A stretch of DNA of 64,000 nt from an uncultured Lachnospiraceae bacterium (GCA_944384025.1 CALWRS010000001.1:124001-188000); one strand, 5' to 3'. Numbered from the stretch's first letter, positions 7,401 through 16,963 are shown. Translations and numbers: made by a program. Notes: generated by a model from the sequence alone, not told the origin.

Positions 7401-10331
7401 ATGAAAGAATTGCATGTTTCAAATCCGGCTTATGAAGTCGTTTTACAAGAAGAATTAAAAGACCTAAACAGCAAAGGAATGCTGCTTCGCCACAAAAAAT
7501 CCGGCGCGCGCATTTGCCTGATTTCCAACGACGACAACAACAAGGTTTTCTGCGTTGGCTTTCGAACCATTCCAAAAGACAGCACCGGCGTACCGCACAT
7601 TATTGAACACACCGTGCTTTGCGGCTCGGACAAATTCCCGTTAAAGGATCCGTTTATTGAACTGGCGAAAGGCTCGCTGAATACGTTTTTAAATGCGATT
7701 ACGTACCCGGACAAGACCATCTACCCGATTGCCAGCTGCAACGACAAAGATTTCCAGAACCTTATGCACGTCTACATGGACGCGGTATTTCGGCCAAACA
7801 TCTACAAGACGGAAAACATCTTCAAGCAGGAAGGATGGCATTACGAGCTGCCAAGTCCGGAGGCGGAGCTGACGATTAACGGCGTTGTTTACAACGAGAT
7901 GAAAGGGGCAATGTCCTCGGCAGAGGAAGTTGTTGCTCTAAATCTTATGGAGGCGCTTTACCCGGATACGACGTACGGCGTAAATGCCGGAGGAGACCCG
8001 GACGTTATTCCGGAGCTGACGTACGAGCAGTATCTGGATTTTCACAGAACGTATTATCACCCGTCGAACAGTTATATTTACCTTTACGGCGACATGGACA
8101 TGGAAGAAAAGCTCGCTTGGCTGGACGAGGCATATCTGTCCTCCTACGACTGCCAGCCGGTGGATTCGGAAGTGACGCTGCAAAAGCCGCTTGGATTCAA
8201 AAAAAAGCAGGCAGTGTACTCCGTTGGAGAAGAGGAGGAAACCGAAAACCGTACGTTTCTTGGATACGCGACGGTAGTCGGCTCTTCGCTTGACGTAAAG
8301 CGCTGCGTGGCGTGGGACGTGCTGGCAAACGTGCTGCTTGTTTCGCCGGGAGCGCCGCTTAAGCAGGCGCTTATTGACGCGGGCATCGGCTCGGATATTT
8401 TGTGCGACTACGGCAGCTATATTCGCCAGCCGTATTTGGCAGTTATCGCAAAAGACGCGTCGGATAAGCAGGAAGAGCAGTTTTTAGACATTGTTCGCCA
8501 AACGCTTACGTCGCTTGCAAAAAACGGCCTGAACCGCAAGTCTTTGCTTGGCGCTATTAACAGTCAGGAGTTCCGCTACCGCGAGTCCGATTACGGCACA
8601 AGTCCGAAGGGATTGATTTTACTGCTGAATCTTAGCGCCGGCTGGCTCTACGACGACACGGCGGTATTTTCGTACTGCCACTTAAACGACGTTTACAAAG
8701 AGCTAAGAGAAGAGGTGGATACCGGATACTTCGAGCAATTGATTCGCGAAGACTTCTTAGAAAGCCAGCACGCGGTCAGTGTGACGGTAACGCCTGAGAG
8801 AGGGCTTACAACGAAAAAAGAAGAAGCGCTTGCAAAGAAGCTTGCAGCGTACAAGGCGTCTTTAAGCAAGGAGAAAGTAGAGGAGCTTGTTTCTAAGACA
8901 CAGGAGCTTCGCGCGTACCAGAAAGAAGAGACGACCGATGAGCAGCGCGCCTGCCTGCCTCTTTTAACGCTTGCTGATTTGGACGCAAAAGTGGAGCCGT
9001 TTTCAAACTGCGAGCATTCGGTAGAAGACGTAACGGTTGTGCATCACGACGAATTTACAAACGGAATTGCTTATATTAACCTGCTGTTTGACGCTACGGA
9101 TGTTCCAGCGGAGGAACTGCCGTATTTGGGACTGCTTGCGGGCTGCCTTGGCGCCATGGATACCAAGTCGCACACGTATCTGGAGCTGACGGACGAGGGC
9201 AATATCCATACCGGCGGAATTGATTACGATACGGAAACCTTCAGCAGCGTTTCGGAGCTTGATAGCTTTCGCGGCTTTTTGCAGGCGGCTACAAAAGTTC
9301 GCTACGCAGAGACAAAAAAAGCGCTTTCGCTGATTTCGGAAACCTTGACGACCACTTGCCTTTCGGACGGAAAGCGGCTTCGCGAGCTTTTAGCGGAAAA
9401 CTGCGCGAGGTACCGGATGCGCTTTGAAAACGCGGGACATTCGGCCGCAGTGAATCGGGCGATGTCCTACTTTAGCCCGCAGGATTATTTTAATCAGCAG
9501 GTCAGAGGCATTGCCAACTACGCGTTCCAAAGAGAGCTGCTGCAAGACTTTGACGCAAGAAAAGAGGAAATTGTCGCGCATTTGACCGGGCTTTTGTCGC
9601 ATATAATAAAAAAAGAACGGCTGATTGTCAGCGTGACCGGAGAGAGCGAAGGATTTAAGGCGCTTGCACAGGCGCTTCCCGGCTTTTTTGAAGAGCTTAA
9701 ATCCGCACCGCAGGCAAGAGCGCTTTCGAAAAAAGAGCCGTATCCGCTGGAGCGAAGAAACGAAGGCTTCACGTTTGCGGGACAGGTGCAGTACCTTGCC
9801 CGCTGCGGCAACTTCAAAAAAGCGGGCGTCGCGTTTACCGGCGCAATCCGTGTAATGCGCACCATCCTTTCGCTGGATTATCTGTGGACGAATATCCGCG
9901 TTTTGGGCGGCGCGTACGGCTGCATGTGCGAATTTAATTCTATAAATGGAAATGCATTCTTTGTTTCCTACCGCGACCCGAAGCTTGCGCAGACAAACGA
10001 CGTGTTTGAAAAGGCGGCGGATTATATTGCATCGCTTCCTCTTTCGGAGCGGGAGATGACAAAATACATTATCGGGACAATCAGCAACGACGTTCCGCCG
10101 CTTACGCCAAAGCTAAAGGGAAGCCGTGCAATGAACCTTTATCTGACCGGATACACGCTGGAAGACTTGCAAAGAACCAGAAACGAAATTCTTTCCACAA
10201 CGGAGGAAGACGTTCACAAGGCGGCGGAGGCTGTTCGAGCGTTTGTGGCGCAGAATTACACGTGCGTTGTCGGAAGCGAGGCTACGGTACGCTCGTGCAG
10301 CGAAATGTTCCAAGAGATAAAACCGCTTTAG
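7401..10331 (+). CDS. M16C family zinc metallopeptidase (presequence-protease-like)
   Basis: 976 aa, the full length of single-chain M16C peptidases. Inverted zinc motif HIIEH (66-70) with the distal glutamate in GVVYNEMKGAMSS, about 70 residues later; the C-terminal half is the inactive M16 repeat that closes the chamber. These enzymes degrade peptides up to about 70 residues inside a clamshell; mitochondrial PreP is the eukaryotic relative. There is no signal peptide, so it acts in the cytosol on peptides. ATG 7401 is preceded by GAGAGG. It is followed after 21 bases by era and probably starts that operon. Confidence 0.9.
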   Translation: MKELHVSNPAYEVVLQEELKDLNSKGMLLRHKKSGARICLISNDDNNKVFCVGFRTIPKDSTGVPHIIEHTVLCGSDKFPLKDPFIELAKGSLNTFLNAITYPDKTIYPIASCNDKDFQNLMHVYMDAVFRPNIYKTENIFKQEGWHYELPSPEAELTINGVVYNEMKGAMSSAEEVVALNLMEALYPDTTYGVNAGGDPDVIPELTYEQYLDFHRTYYHPSNSYIYLYGDMDMEEKLAWLDEAYLSSYDCQPVDSEVTLQKPLGFKKKQAVYSVGEEEETENRTFLGYATVVGSSLDVKRCVAWDVLANVLLVSPGAPLKQALIDAGIGSDILCDYGSYIRQPYLAVIAKDASDKQEEQFLDIVRQTLTSLAKNGLNRKSLLGAINSQEFRYRESDYGTSPKGLILLLNLSAGWLYDDTAVFSYCHLNDVYKELREEVDTGYFEQLIREDFLESQHAVSVTVTPERGLTTKKEEALAKKLAAYKASLSKEKVEELVSKTQELRAYQKEETTDEQRACLPLLTLADLDAKVEPFSNCEHSVEDVTVVHHDEFTNGIAYINLLFDATDVPAEELPYLGLLAGCLGAMDTKSHTYLELTDEGNIHTGGIDYDTETFSSVSELDSFRGFLQAATKVRYAETKKALSLISETLTTTCLSDGKRLRELLAENCARYRMRFENAGHSAAVNRAMSYFSPQDYFNQQVRGIANYAFQRELLQDFDARKEEIVAHLTGLLSHIIKKERLIVSVTGESEGFKALAQALPGFFEELKSAPQARALSKKEPYPLERRNEGFTFAGQVQYLARCGNFKKAGVAFTGAIRVMRTILSLDYLWTNIRVLGGAYGCMCEFNSINGNAFFVSYRDPKLAQTNDVFEKAADYIASLPLSEREMTKYIIGTISNDVPPLTPKLKGSRAMNLYLTGYTLEDLQRTRNEILSTTEEDVHKAAEAVRAFVAQNYTCVVGSEATVRSCSEMFQEIKPL

Positions 10332-10352
10332 GATATCGGAAAAAGGAAGAGT

Positions 10353-11267
10353 ATGAAACAGACAAATGCATATCGTTCGGGCTTCGCCGCGCTGATTGGC
10401 CGCCCGAACGTAGGAAAATCTACGCTGATGAACCGGCTGATTGGCCAAAAGATTGCGATTACGTCCAGCAAGCCGCAGACGACGCGCAACCGAATTCAAA
10501 CCGTATATTCCGACAAGACGGGGCAGATTATTTTTCTGGATACGCCCGGCATTCATAAGGCGAAAAACCGCCTTGGCGAATATATGGTGGAGGTCGCGGA
10601 GCGGACGCTTAACGAGGTAGACGTTATTCTCTGGCTTGTAGAGCCAAGCAGCTTTATCGGCGCGGGGGAGCGGTACATTTTAGAGAAGCTTCAAAAAACG
10701 AAGACGCCGGTTTTCCTTGTTATCAACAAAATCGATAAAGTCAAAAAAGAAGAAATCCTAGCCTTTATTGACGTTTACCGAAAAGAGTATCCGTTTGCGG
10801 AAATTGTGCCTGTATCGGCGCTTCAAGGCGAAAATACAAAGGAACTGATTGTTACTATGTTTCGCTATTTGCCCGAAGGACCGATGTATTACGACGAAGA
10901 TACGATTACGGACCAGCCGGAGCGACAGATTGCCGCCGAGCTTGTGCGCGAGAAGGCGCTTCGCAACCTGTCCGATGAAATCCCGCACGGCATTGCCGTT
11001 ATGATTGACCGGATGAAGGAGCGTGCAGACGGAACGCTTGTGGATATTGACGCAACGATTGTCTGCGAGCGCGAGTCGCACAAAGGCATTATTATCGGCA
11101 AACAGGGAGCGATGCTCAAAAAAATCGGTCAGCAGGCGCGCTTTGAGATAGAAGCGCTGCTTGGATGCCGCGTGAACCTCAAGCTTTGGGTCAAAGTACG
11201 AAAGGACTGGCGTGATAGCGAGTTTCTGATAAAAAATTACGGCTACCGTTTAGAAGACGGCGAGTGA
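10353..11267 (+). CDS. era: GTPase Era
   Basis: 304-aa ribosome-assembly GTPase that binds 16S rRNA near its 3' end. G1 GRPNVGKS (16-23), effector TTRNRI, G3 DTPGIHKAKN, G4 NKID, and a C-terminal KH domain with GIIIGKQGAMLKKIG. Length and motif order are standard. GGAAGA upstream of ATG 10353. It lies between an M16C peptidase gene and the yqzL-recO pair, the usual order in Firmicutes. Confidence 0.97.
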   Translation: MKQTNAYRSGFAALIGRPNVGKSTLMNRLIGQKIAITSSKPQTTRNRIQTVYSDKTGQIIFLDTPGIHKAKNRLGEYMVEVAERTLNEVDVILWLVEPSSFIGAGERYILEKLQKTKTPVFLVINKIDKVKKEEILAFIDVYRKEYPFAEIVPVSALQGENTKELIVTMFRYLPEGPMYYDEDTITDQPERQIAAELVREKALRNLSDEIPHGIAVMIDRMKERADGTLVDIDATIVCERESHKGIIIGKQGAMLKKIGQQARFEIEALLGCRVNLKLWVKVRKDWRDSEFLIKNYGYRLEDGE

Positions 11268-11358
11268 TTGCTTAAATACAAAATCGCATAAATTCTCCCG
11301 GAGGGGGAAAAATAAACAGCAGCGGGAAGTAGGATGCTTGTTTGACGGGGGAATTGCA

Positions 11359-11547
11359 ATGAAGGATGATAAGTGGACAAAATTTGTACAGACGGGAAGC
11401 ATTTACGACTATTTGGAATACACTGCCTGTACGTTAGAGGGGAAAGAACGTGACAGACAGAATTACGGTAATGGGACTGGTGCTGTCCGTGATGCCAATC
11501 GGCGAATACGACCGGCGACTGGTGATTCTGACAAAGGAACGCGGTAA
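11359..11547 (+). CDS. yqzL: YqzL-like small protein overlapping recO
   Basis: 62-aa frame starting MKDDKWTKFVQTGSIYDYLEY, the form of YqzL, a short protein of unknown role encoded between era and recO in many Firmicutes. A GGGGGAATT site precedes ATG 11359. The first 35 or so residues are family-like; the rest (NYGNGTGAVRDANRRIRP...) is read from the recO start region in another frame, giving a 98-base overlap. The tail is therefore probably incidental and the family core is the N-terminal part. Confidence 0.6.
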   Translation: MKDDKWTKFVQTGSIYDYLEYTACTLEGKERDRQNYGNGTGAVRDANRRIRPATGDSDKGTR

Positions 11548-12208
11548 AATTTCCGTGTTTGCCAAAGGTGCGAGGAGGCAAAACAGCCCGTTTTTAGCCT
11601 GCTCGCAGCCTTTTGTGTTCGGAAATTTTACGCTCTTTGAAGGGAGGACGTCGTACACGCTTTCTTCTGTGGAAGTCGAAAATTTCTTTCTAGGCTTGCG
11701 CACAAACGCAGAATTTACGTTTTACGGCTTGTATTTTTGCGAAGTGGCCGATTATATGACGCGGGAAGGAAACGACGAAAGAGAGATCTTAAAGCTTTTG
11801 TACCAGTCTTTGCGTGCGCTCTCGCATGTGAAGATTGGCGTTCGCCTTACAAGGCTGATTTTCGAGTGGAAAATCTTTTACTTAAATGGTGAAGGACCGC
11901 AGGCGGACGCCTGTGTTTACTGCCGCAAGGAAAAAGCAGACGGCGTCTTTCGCGTACGCGCGGGGGGCTTCGTTTGCAGCAGCTGCGCTAAGAACGAGGA
12001 GCGCCGCACGCTAAACGATCCGGATTGGCACCTTTCGGAGGGCGCGTGGTACGCGCTGCGCTTTATTGCGTCAACGCCGCCGCAGAAGCTGTTTACGTTT
12101 ACGCTAACGGACGCGGTACGGCAGGAACTGAGCAAGCTGGCAGCGGCTTACCGGAAAGAGTATTTGCGTCACAATTTTCGGAGCTTGGAGATGTTGGAGG
12201 AAGATTAG
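11450..12208 (+). CDS. recO: DNA repair protein RecO
   Basis: 252 aa. Recombination mediator of the RecFOR pathway that anneals DNA and loads RecA. N-terminal OB fold (1-80: LVLSVMPIGEYDRRLVILTKERGKISVFAKGARR), helical domain, and a four-cysteine zinc knuckle C155-C158 / C176-C179. GTG 11450 has GAGGGG 8 bases upstream. It is the last gene of the era operon, closed by a terminator at 12251. Confidence 0.93.
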   Translation: MTDRITVMGLVLSVMPIGEYDRRLVILTKERGKISVFAKGARRQNSPFLACSQPFVFGNFTLFEGRTSYTLSSVEVENFFLGLRTNAEFTFYGLYFCEVADYMTREGNDEREILKLLYQSLRALSHVKIGVRLTRLIFEWKIFYLNGEGPQADACVYCRKEKADGVFRVRAGGFVCSSCAKNEERRTLNDPDWHLSEGAWYALRFIASTPPQKLFTFTLTDAVRQELSKLAAAYRKEYLRHNFRSLEMLEED

Positions 12209-12250
12209 TTCCCACTATTAATCTAAACACTGTATAAAGACACATAGAAA

Positions 12251-12276
12251 AGTCTCGGCGAAGCCGAGGCTTTTTT
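12251..12276 (+). terminator. Terminator after recO
   Basis: GTCTCGGC / GCCGAGGC stem with GAA loop (12252-12270) followed by six T. Confidence 0.9.
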
Positions 12277-12336
12277 GCACAATTAGAGAAGAGTATCACA
12301 AACCGCCAAAAAAATAGAAAAAAATCAAGTTAATAA

Positions 12337-12365
12337 TTGACAAAAAGAGAAGTGGAGGGTAAAAT
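12337..12365 (+). promoter_or_regulatory. Promoter before the unknown secreted-protein gene
   Basis: TTGACA (12337-12342), 17 bases, TAAAAT (12360-12365). A nine-base G run at 12415-12423 downstream serves as the ribosome site of ATG 12433. Confidence 0.7.
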
Positions 12366-12452
12366 AATAAACGGAATCACGTAAAAGCGTGAAAAAATAA
12401 AAACAAACAATAAAGGGGGGGGGAAACAGAAAATGAAGAAGTAAAAAGTAAA

Positions 12453-13115
12453 ATGATTGTGTTGCTTGTAATGACGTTGTCGATGCTGACATCGTCTGTA
12501 GGAAGCGCGGCAAGCGTTGGAAGATATCTCGAATATTACCACAGCGCAGTGTATCGTAAATTAGTGGCAACCACTCCCATTCGCGCATTAAGCCCAACTT
12601 CACAGAAGGGGCCAAGTTTCCAGTATTATAAAGTATATGACGCGAATTCAAAGCTTACATATTCATGCGACTGGAAGAAGCTATGCTTGCCATTTGTATT
12701 TGACAAGGAAACAAAGTCGTATAATCTAGACAGCATAACCTTAGGCGTTCAGCAAGGTGTTTCGTGGGGAAGTACAACAACGAATTCTTTTGGGACTAGT
12801 CAGGGTGTTGAAGTTGGTTTTTCAGCTCCCTCAGATGTACTCTCTTGCACATCTTCTTTTTCTTATGATCGCACGTATTCAAAGGCATATACGACTACGA
12901 GACAAGACGCGCAGTTCTATAAAGCAAAATTTACTAATAGCACTAGAGAAGGAGTGTACTATTGGGCAGCGATTATGTATTATGACGCTTATGAGTATGA
13001 ATGCTATTATAAAGCAGCCGGAACTAATAGCTATAAATTAGTCAAGAAGGCAACATTTTTTACATTTAAATATGATACGCCTTTTATCAAATTGGTACGT
13101 CAAAATTTACCGTAG
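12453..13115 (+). CDS. Unknown secreted protein, start region probably frameshifted
   Basis: 220 aa, no family recognised. The start MIVLLVMTLSMLTSSVGSAA is a signal-peptide core and cleavage region without its basic N-terminus. The mature part is rich in Tyr, Ser and Thr with alternating polar/hydrophobic stretches (SITLGVQQGVSWGSTTTNS) suggestive of beta structure. The only good ribosome site (G9 at 12415-12423) precedes ATG 12433, which reads Met-Lys-Lys-stop; adding one base there would join it to this frame and restore a normal signal peptide. So the gene is either freshly inactivated or starts inefficiently at 12453. The region is AT-rich compared with neighbours. Confidence 0.55.
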   Translation: MIVLLVMTLSMLTSSVGSAASVGRYLEYYHSAVYRKLVATTPIRALSPTSQKGPSFQYYKVYDANSKLTYSCDWKKLCLPFVFDKETKSYNLDSITLGVQQGVSWGSTTTNSFGTSQGVEVGFSAPSDVLSCTSSFSYDRTYSKAYTTTRQDAQFYKAKFTNSTREGVYYWAAIMYYDAYEYECYYKAAGTNSYKLVKKATFFTFKYDTPFIKLVRQNLP

Positions 13116-13283
13116 ATTACAGTGATAGAACTAGAATTAATAAAGTAAAAAGGCTTGAAAAGCTTGAAAGAATATCTACATAGGTATTTGTGTTGGAAAC
13201 ATTATGAATAAGTTCTGGCGACAGGCGCAGATTGTAGTCTGACGTCTGTCTCGTCGCGAACACTCTAGAACAGGGAGGGGAAA

Positions 13284-14165
13284 ATGAATAACCTAAAAAA
13301 AATCAGTCTGGGACTCTTATTTTTATTGCTGTGCTGCCTTGTTTTTTCGTGCAGCAAAAGTGAAAATGAAGATGGTAATAATGAAGATGAAGAAAAAAAA
13401 CAGGCGAAGTCGTCGCTTTCTCTTTCAGGAGGCGAAGAACTGGTTATGAAAGACCATATATTACAGGGGAACATCGCAGAGATGAGCCTGTATACAAGGC
13501 AGAATGAACAGCAAATAAGAATTACATTTATGATGATTTCCGACAAGAAATTCTCTTCTGTCGATATAGATAAAACGCGGTGGAACTTGGGTGATACGGA
13601 GCTTCTTTCCACGTATTGCGGCGAAGGGGAAGAATATTCCGGATACTATATTTACCTAATGGCTGCCGATGTAAATCATCCAGAGGACGCCTGCAGTATG
13701 AACACGTTGCCGCTTATAATTGACGGGCAGCAAATAACATACGAATTCGGAACCTTCAGTTTTAAGGAATACGGAAAAGATTTCTATTCGGACGACGACG
13801 AGGAGGAGGGCTTGTTTTACCGGGACAATGTATTCGAGGTTAGCGCTCCTACCATAGACGAACTTCCTGAAACGAATTTGGTCGCCGAAAAGAAAGTAGA
13901 AGTAAAGGATATATGCATATCTTCCGGCGAATTAACTATCTCTGAAGATGAGCTGCAGAATGTTTTGGGAGTTCGCGAAGCCGGAGAAGAGTTCCCGGTG
14001 GCGCTTTCCTTTGAAAATGAGAAAACCCCCCGTTATTATTGCTTTGAGATGGTGGTTGACTACTTGACGGAAAGCGGCGAGGAAATAGCGATACCGGCTA
14101 TGTGTCCTACAAGAAACGCGCCTAAAACAGTTGCAAGAGACATTATTGACCGACTGGTGCAGTAG
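13284..14165 (+). CDS. Lipoprotein of a MacAB-type export operon
   Basis: 293 aa. Signal peptide with lipobox LVFSC (Cys at about 23), then a very acidic Glu/Asp-rich spacer and a beta-rich domain I do not recognise. It should be anchored on the outer face of the membrane. AGGGAGGGG precedes ATG 13284. Three exporter genes follow closely (adaptor, ATPase, permease), so it is probably an accessory or sensor lipoprotein of that system, or its cargo. Upstream, 13212-13252 forms a long imperfect hairpin of unknown meaning. Confidence 0.65.
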   Translation: MNNLKKISLGLLFLLLCCLVFSCSKSENEDGNNEDEEKKQAKSSLSLSGGEELVMKDHILQGNIAEMSLYTRQNEQQIRITFMMISDKKFSSVDIDKTRWNLGDTELLSTYCGEGEEYSGYYIYLMAADVNHPEDACSMNTLPLIIDGQQITYEFGTFSFKEYGKDFYSDDDEEEGLFYRDNVFEVSAPTIDELPETNLVAEKKVEVKDICISSGELTISEDELQNVLGVREAGEEFPVALSFENEKTPRYYCFEMVVDYLTESGEEIAIPAMCPTRNAPKTVARDIIDRLVQ

Positions 14166-14204
14166 AACGGAACATAAAAAGGCATATGGGAAAAGGGGGA
14201 TTGC

Positions 14205-15014
14205 ATGAAAAAAGCGATTGGATTGCTGCTTTTTATTAACCTTCTTCTGCTCTTCGGCATTATGTCCCTGTTAAAAGACAATGTCGAAACAGAAGAAAGA
14301 GAAATAAACATTGAAACAGAAGACGCCGTGGAGCTTATGAAATTTTTTTTGCCAAAGGGCGAATTTAAGGACAGTGCAGTTATAAGCGCTACCTGCGTAC
14401 AGGAAAATGCGCAGAAGGCTTTGGATGTTCCTGTACAGAAAAACTTCGAAATAAAAGTAAAAAAAGGGGAGACATGCAAGGCGGGAGACGTGCTGATGAC
14501 TGCAGACGGGAAGGAAATCAAGCTGGAGGCGGACGCACGGATTCTGGATTATGTACAAACCAAGGAAAGCGTGACGATTCAATATCTGGATTTTAGCGAA
14601 ATGTGGCTGGAAGCGTACGTTCCGCTAAGCGTGTTCCAAAATTTGAGTTATGAATCGGAAGTGCAGGTTATCGTCGAAGACGAGGAATACGAAGGAAAGA
14701 TTATCTGGCTGGACTGGCAGGTAAACGGCGGGGAAGTTTTGGTCCGGATGCAGTCGGAAGTGGACGTACTTCCCGGAACGGAAGTCTCGGTTGCACTTGT
14801 AAAAAAGGTTTACCAAGACGTAGTCTTCATTGGGAACAGCTATATCATGGAAGATAACGTAGGCACTTACATATATTATTATGAAGAAGACGAACCTGAT
14901 GCGGAGCCCCAGAAGGTATATTTGAAAGTTCTAAACAAGGGAGAAAAATACAGCATAATCGAGATTGACGAGGGGTATGTGAATGGGTATATGTACACAG
15001 AGTACTGTTATTGA
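14205..15014 (+). CDS. Membrane-anchored periplasmic-adaptor-like (HlyD/MacA) protein
   Basis: 269 aa with one N-terminal membrane segment (IGLLLFINLLLLFGIMSLL), then a lipoyl-like half motif (VKKGETCKAGDVLMTADG) and beta-barrel region (WLEAYVPLSVFQNL...VIVEDEEYEGKIIWLDW) as in adaptors of ABC exporters. It lacks a long coiled coil, as expected in Gram-positive versions. Its end overlaps the ATPase start by 32 bases, so the two are made together. Confidence 0.65.
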   Translation: MKKAIGLLLFINLLLLFGIMSLLKDNVETEEREINIETEDAVELMKFFLPKGEFKDSAVISATCVQENAQKALDVPVQKNFEIKVKKGETCKAGDVLMTADGKEIKLEADARILDYVQTKESVTIQYLDFSEMWLEAYVPLSVFQNLSYESEVQVIVEDEEYEGKIIWLDWQVNGGEVLVRMQSEVDVLPGTEVSVALVKKVYQDVVFIGNSYIMEDNVGTYIYYYEEDEPDAEPQKVYLKVLNKGEKYSIIEIDEGYVNGYMYTEYCY

Positions 15015-15660
15015 AATCAACTCCCTGAGAAAACGGTATGGAACGAAAGAAGTGCTCAAGTCTTTGGATATGAACGTTTGCTGCGGAGACTTTGTAGCAA
15101 TTATGGGGAAGTCCGGAAGCGGGAAGAGCACCCTGATCAATATTATCGGTTTACTGGAAGAAGATTACGAGGGAGAATACCGCTTATTCGGCGAGGACAT
15201 GAAGAAAATGTCGGACCGGAAGCTTACGAAGCATCGCTGTAAAGATATCGGCTACGTCTTTCAGGCGTATAATCTGATTAATGACTGCACGGTGAAGGAA
15301 AATGTTTTGCTGCCGGCCTCCTACGCAAAGAATAAGGTTTCGCCGGAGACGCTTGAGGCGCTGTTTGAGGAGCTGGAGATTGCGGAGCTGGCAAATAAAA
15401 GGGCCGAGCTTTTAAGCGGCGGAGAAAAACAGCGGGTAGGCATTGCCAGAGCGATTATCAACAATCCGAGACTAGTGATTGCCGACGAGCCGACGGGCAG
15501 TTTGGACGAAGAAAATTCCGAGAAAATTTTTCGGATTTTAAAGCGGCTAAACGCCAACGGCACGACCATTATTTTAGTGACGCACAATCATCAGCTGGCG
15601 GAAAAGGCGGGACGGCAGCTTGTGCTGTCGGATGGTATTTTAAAGGAGCAGCGTTCATGA
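14983..15660 (+). CDS. ABC transporter ATP-binding protein, LolD/MacB type
   Basis: 225 aa. Walker A GKSGSGKS, Q-loop VFQAYNL, signature LSGGEKQR, Walker B LVIADEPTGSLD and switch histidine in VTHNH. The arrangement is that of MacB/LolD-type ATPases, which drive mechanotransmission rather than classic channel export. GAGGGG lies about 8 bases before ATG 14983. The permease start overlaps its stop (ATGA at 15657). Confidence 0.93.
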   Translation: MGICTQSTVIEINSLRKRYGTKEVLKSLDMNVCCGDFVAIMGKSGSGKSTLINIIGLLEEDYEGEYRLFGEDMKKMSDRKLTKHRCKDIGYVFQAYNLINDCTVKENVLLPASYAKNKVSPETLEALFEELEIAELANKRAELLSGGEKQRVGIARAIINNPRLVIADEPTGSLDEENSEKIFRILKRLNANGTTIILVTHNHQLAEKAGRQLVLSDGILKEQRS

Positions 15661-16946
15661 AAAACGGAAGTATGTTTCGGCTGTGGCTGAATATAAAACG
15701 AATTTTTAACCGCCCGTTTCGACTTGTCTTAACGCTTTCCGGCATTTTTTTTGCGCTTTTGTTGTTTTGGGGGAGTTATCTGCTGCTGGATTCGATTTAT
15801 TACTCCAAGTTTGACGCAATAGAGTTCTGGCGGAAAAACGACTTGCTTTCTTTTTCCCTTGCCTCGGATCATTCGTCGATGGCGTCGGATAAAGAGAAAA
15901 TGACGGCCTTGTTTGGGAATTCTTATCTGAGTTTTGAGAGTTCGGACATTTCCACTCTGCAGTATCCAGCGATGATAGAGGAGCAGGCTTGCTATTTGTC
16001 GGTTAAGCTTTTTAAAACCAACAACAACTTTGACGCGTCCCTGATTGTAGCAGACGACGACTTCCAGCCTTCCGAAATGCTGCAAGGATCGGGCTTTTCC
16101 AAAGAGCAAATAGAAAATGCCGAGGAAGTTATTGTTATTAGCGATATCTTATCGGAATTGCTGTTTGACGGAGACGCCTGCGGGAAAAACATAAAAATTC
16201 CTTACACGGTGACGCTTGACGAGTCGGAGGATGGCTCGGTAATTCAGGTCGGACAGGATTATAAGTCGTTTCTTATTGTAGGCGTTTATAAAGATACAAA
16301 GTCGGTTGCGGATTATTTGTCCGATTTCAAGGAAAACGGCAGCATTTGTACGTCGGCATATATTCCTACAACGGTGTCGTTGTACGAAGACTCTTCGTCG
16401 TACGGAAATGTGGAATTTGTTTATCCGGGAAAAGGGTCTGCTAAAGAGCAGCTCCGGGAGTTTGTGGCAAGCGCACCCTCTATGTCGGAATACCAAAACT
16501 ACACAACCAAGAGAAATCAGATTATTCTTGCTTACAGCTCGCTGCGCGATATGGCAAATCTCGTGACGGCGGCGCTTCTTATGATATCTGCGTTTTTGAT
16601 TGGCCAGACGATGGTGTTCTGCGTAAAGGAACGTTTGCCGGAGTTTGGAATCAAAAGAGCGCTTGGAGCAAGAGCGGGCAGTATAGCACTTGATTTAGTA
16701 ATGGAAGCGCTTGTCTATGCGATTTTAGCGTTTTTGCTGGCGCTTTTGTATGGAACGCTTGCGGTGCTGATTTGCCTGAACGTTGGTGCGAACACCGAGT
16801 TTTTGCAAGGCGTGAGCTTATGCATTCAGACAAAAAGCGTCTGTGTTACGTTCCTTTTGTCGATTATGACCTGCCTTTTGGCGGTTATCGTCCCGATTAT
16901 CTATCTGGACCGCGTGAGCATTGTAGAGACAATTCGATTTGAATGA
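15657..16946 (+). CDS. FtsX/MacB-like ABC permease
   Basis: 429 aa. One N-terminal membrane helix (LVLTLSGIFFALLLFWGSYLLL), an extracellular domain of about 240 residues, then three C-terminal helices (LVTAALLMISAFLIGQTMVF; VMEALVYAILAFLLALLYG; VTFLLSIMTCLLAVIVPIIYL) with the typical ERLPEFGIKRALGA coupling helix. This is the MacB fold. With the ATPase, adaptor and lipoprotein it forms a complete exporter, possibly for a peptide or for relief of a cell-surface stress; substrate unknown. Confidence 0.88.
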   Translation: MKNGSMFRLWLNIKRIFNRPFRLVLTLSGIFFALLLFWGSYLLLDSIYYSKFDAIEFWRKNDLLSFSLASDHSSMASDKEKMTALFGNSYLSFESSDISTLQYPAMIEEQACYLSVKLFKTNNNFDASLIVADDDFQPSEMLQGSGFSKEQIENAEEVIVISDILSELLFDGDACGKNIKIPYTVTLDESEDGSVIQVGQDYKSFLIVGVYKDTKSVADYLSDFKENGSICTSAYIPTTVSLYEDSSSYGNVEFVYPGKGSAKEQLREFVASAPSMSEYQNYTTKRNQIILAYSSLRDMANLVTAALLMISAFLIGQTMVFCVKERLPEFGIKRALGARAGSIALDLVMEALVYAILAFLLALLYGTLAVLICLNVGANTEFLQGVSLCIQTKSVCVTFLLSIMTCLLAVIVPIIYLDRVSIVETIRFE

Positions 16947-16963
16947 TTTATACAGAATGGTTC

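Noticed and set aside
13212-13252. Riboswitch before the exporter operon
   Set aside because: Only one imperfect hairpin, no terminator and no conserved aptamer motif.
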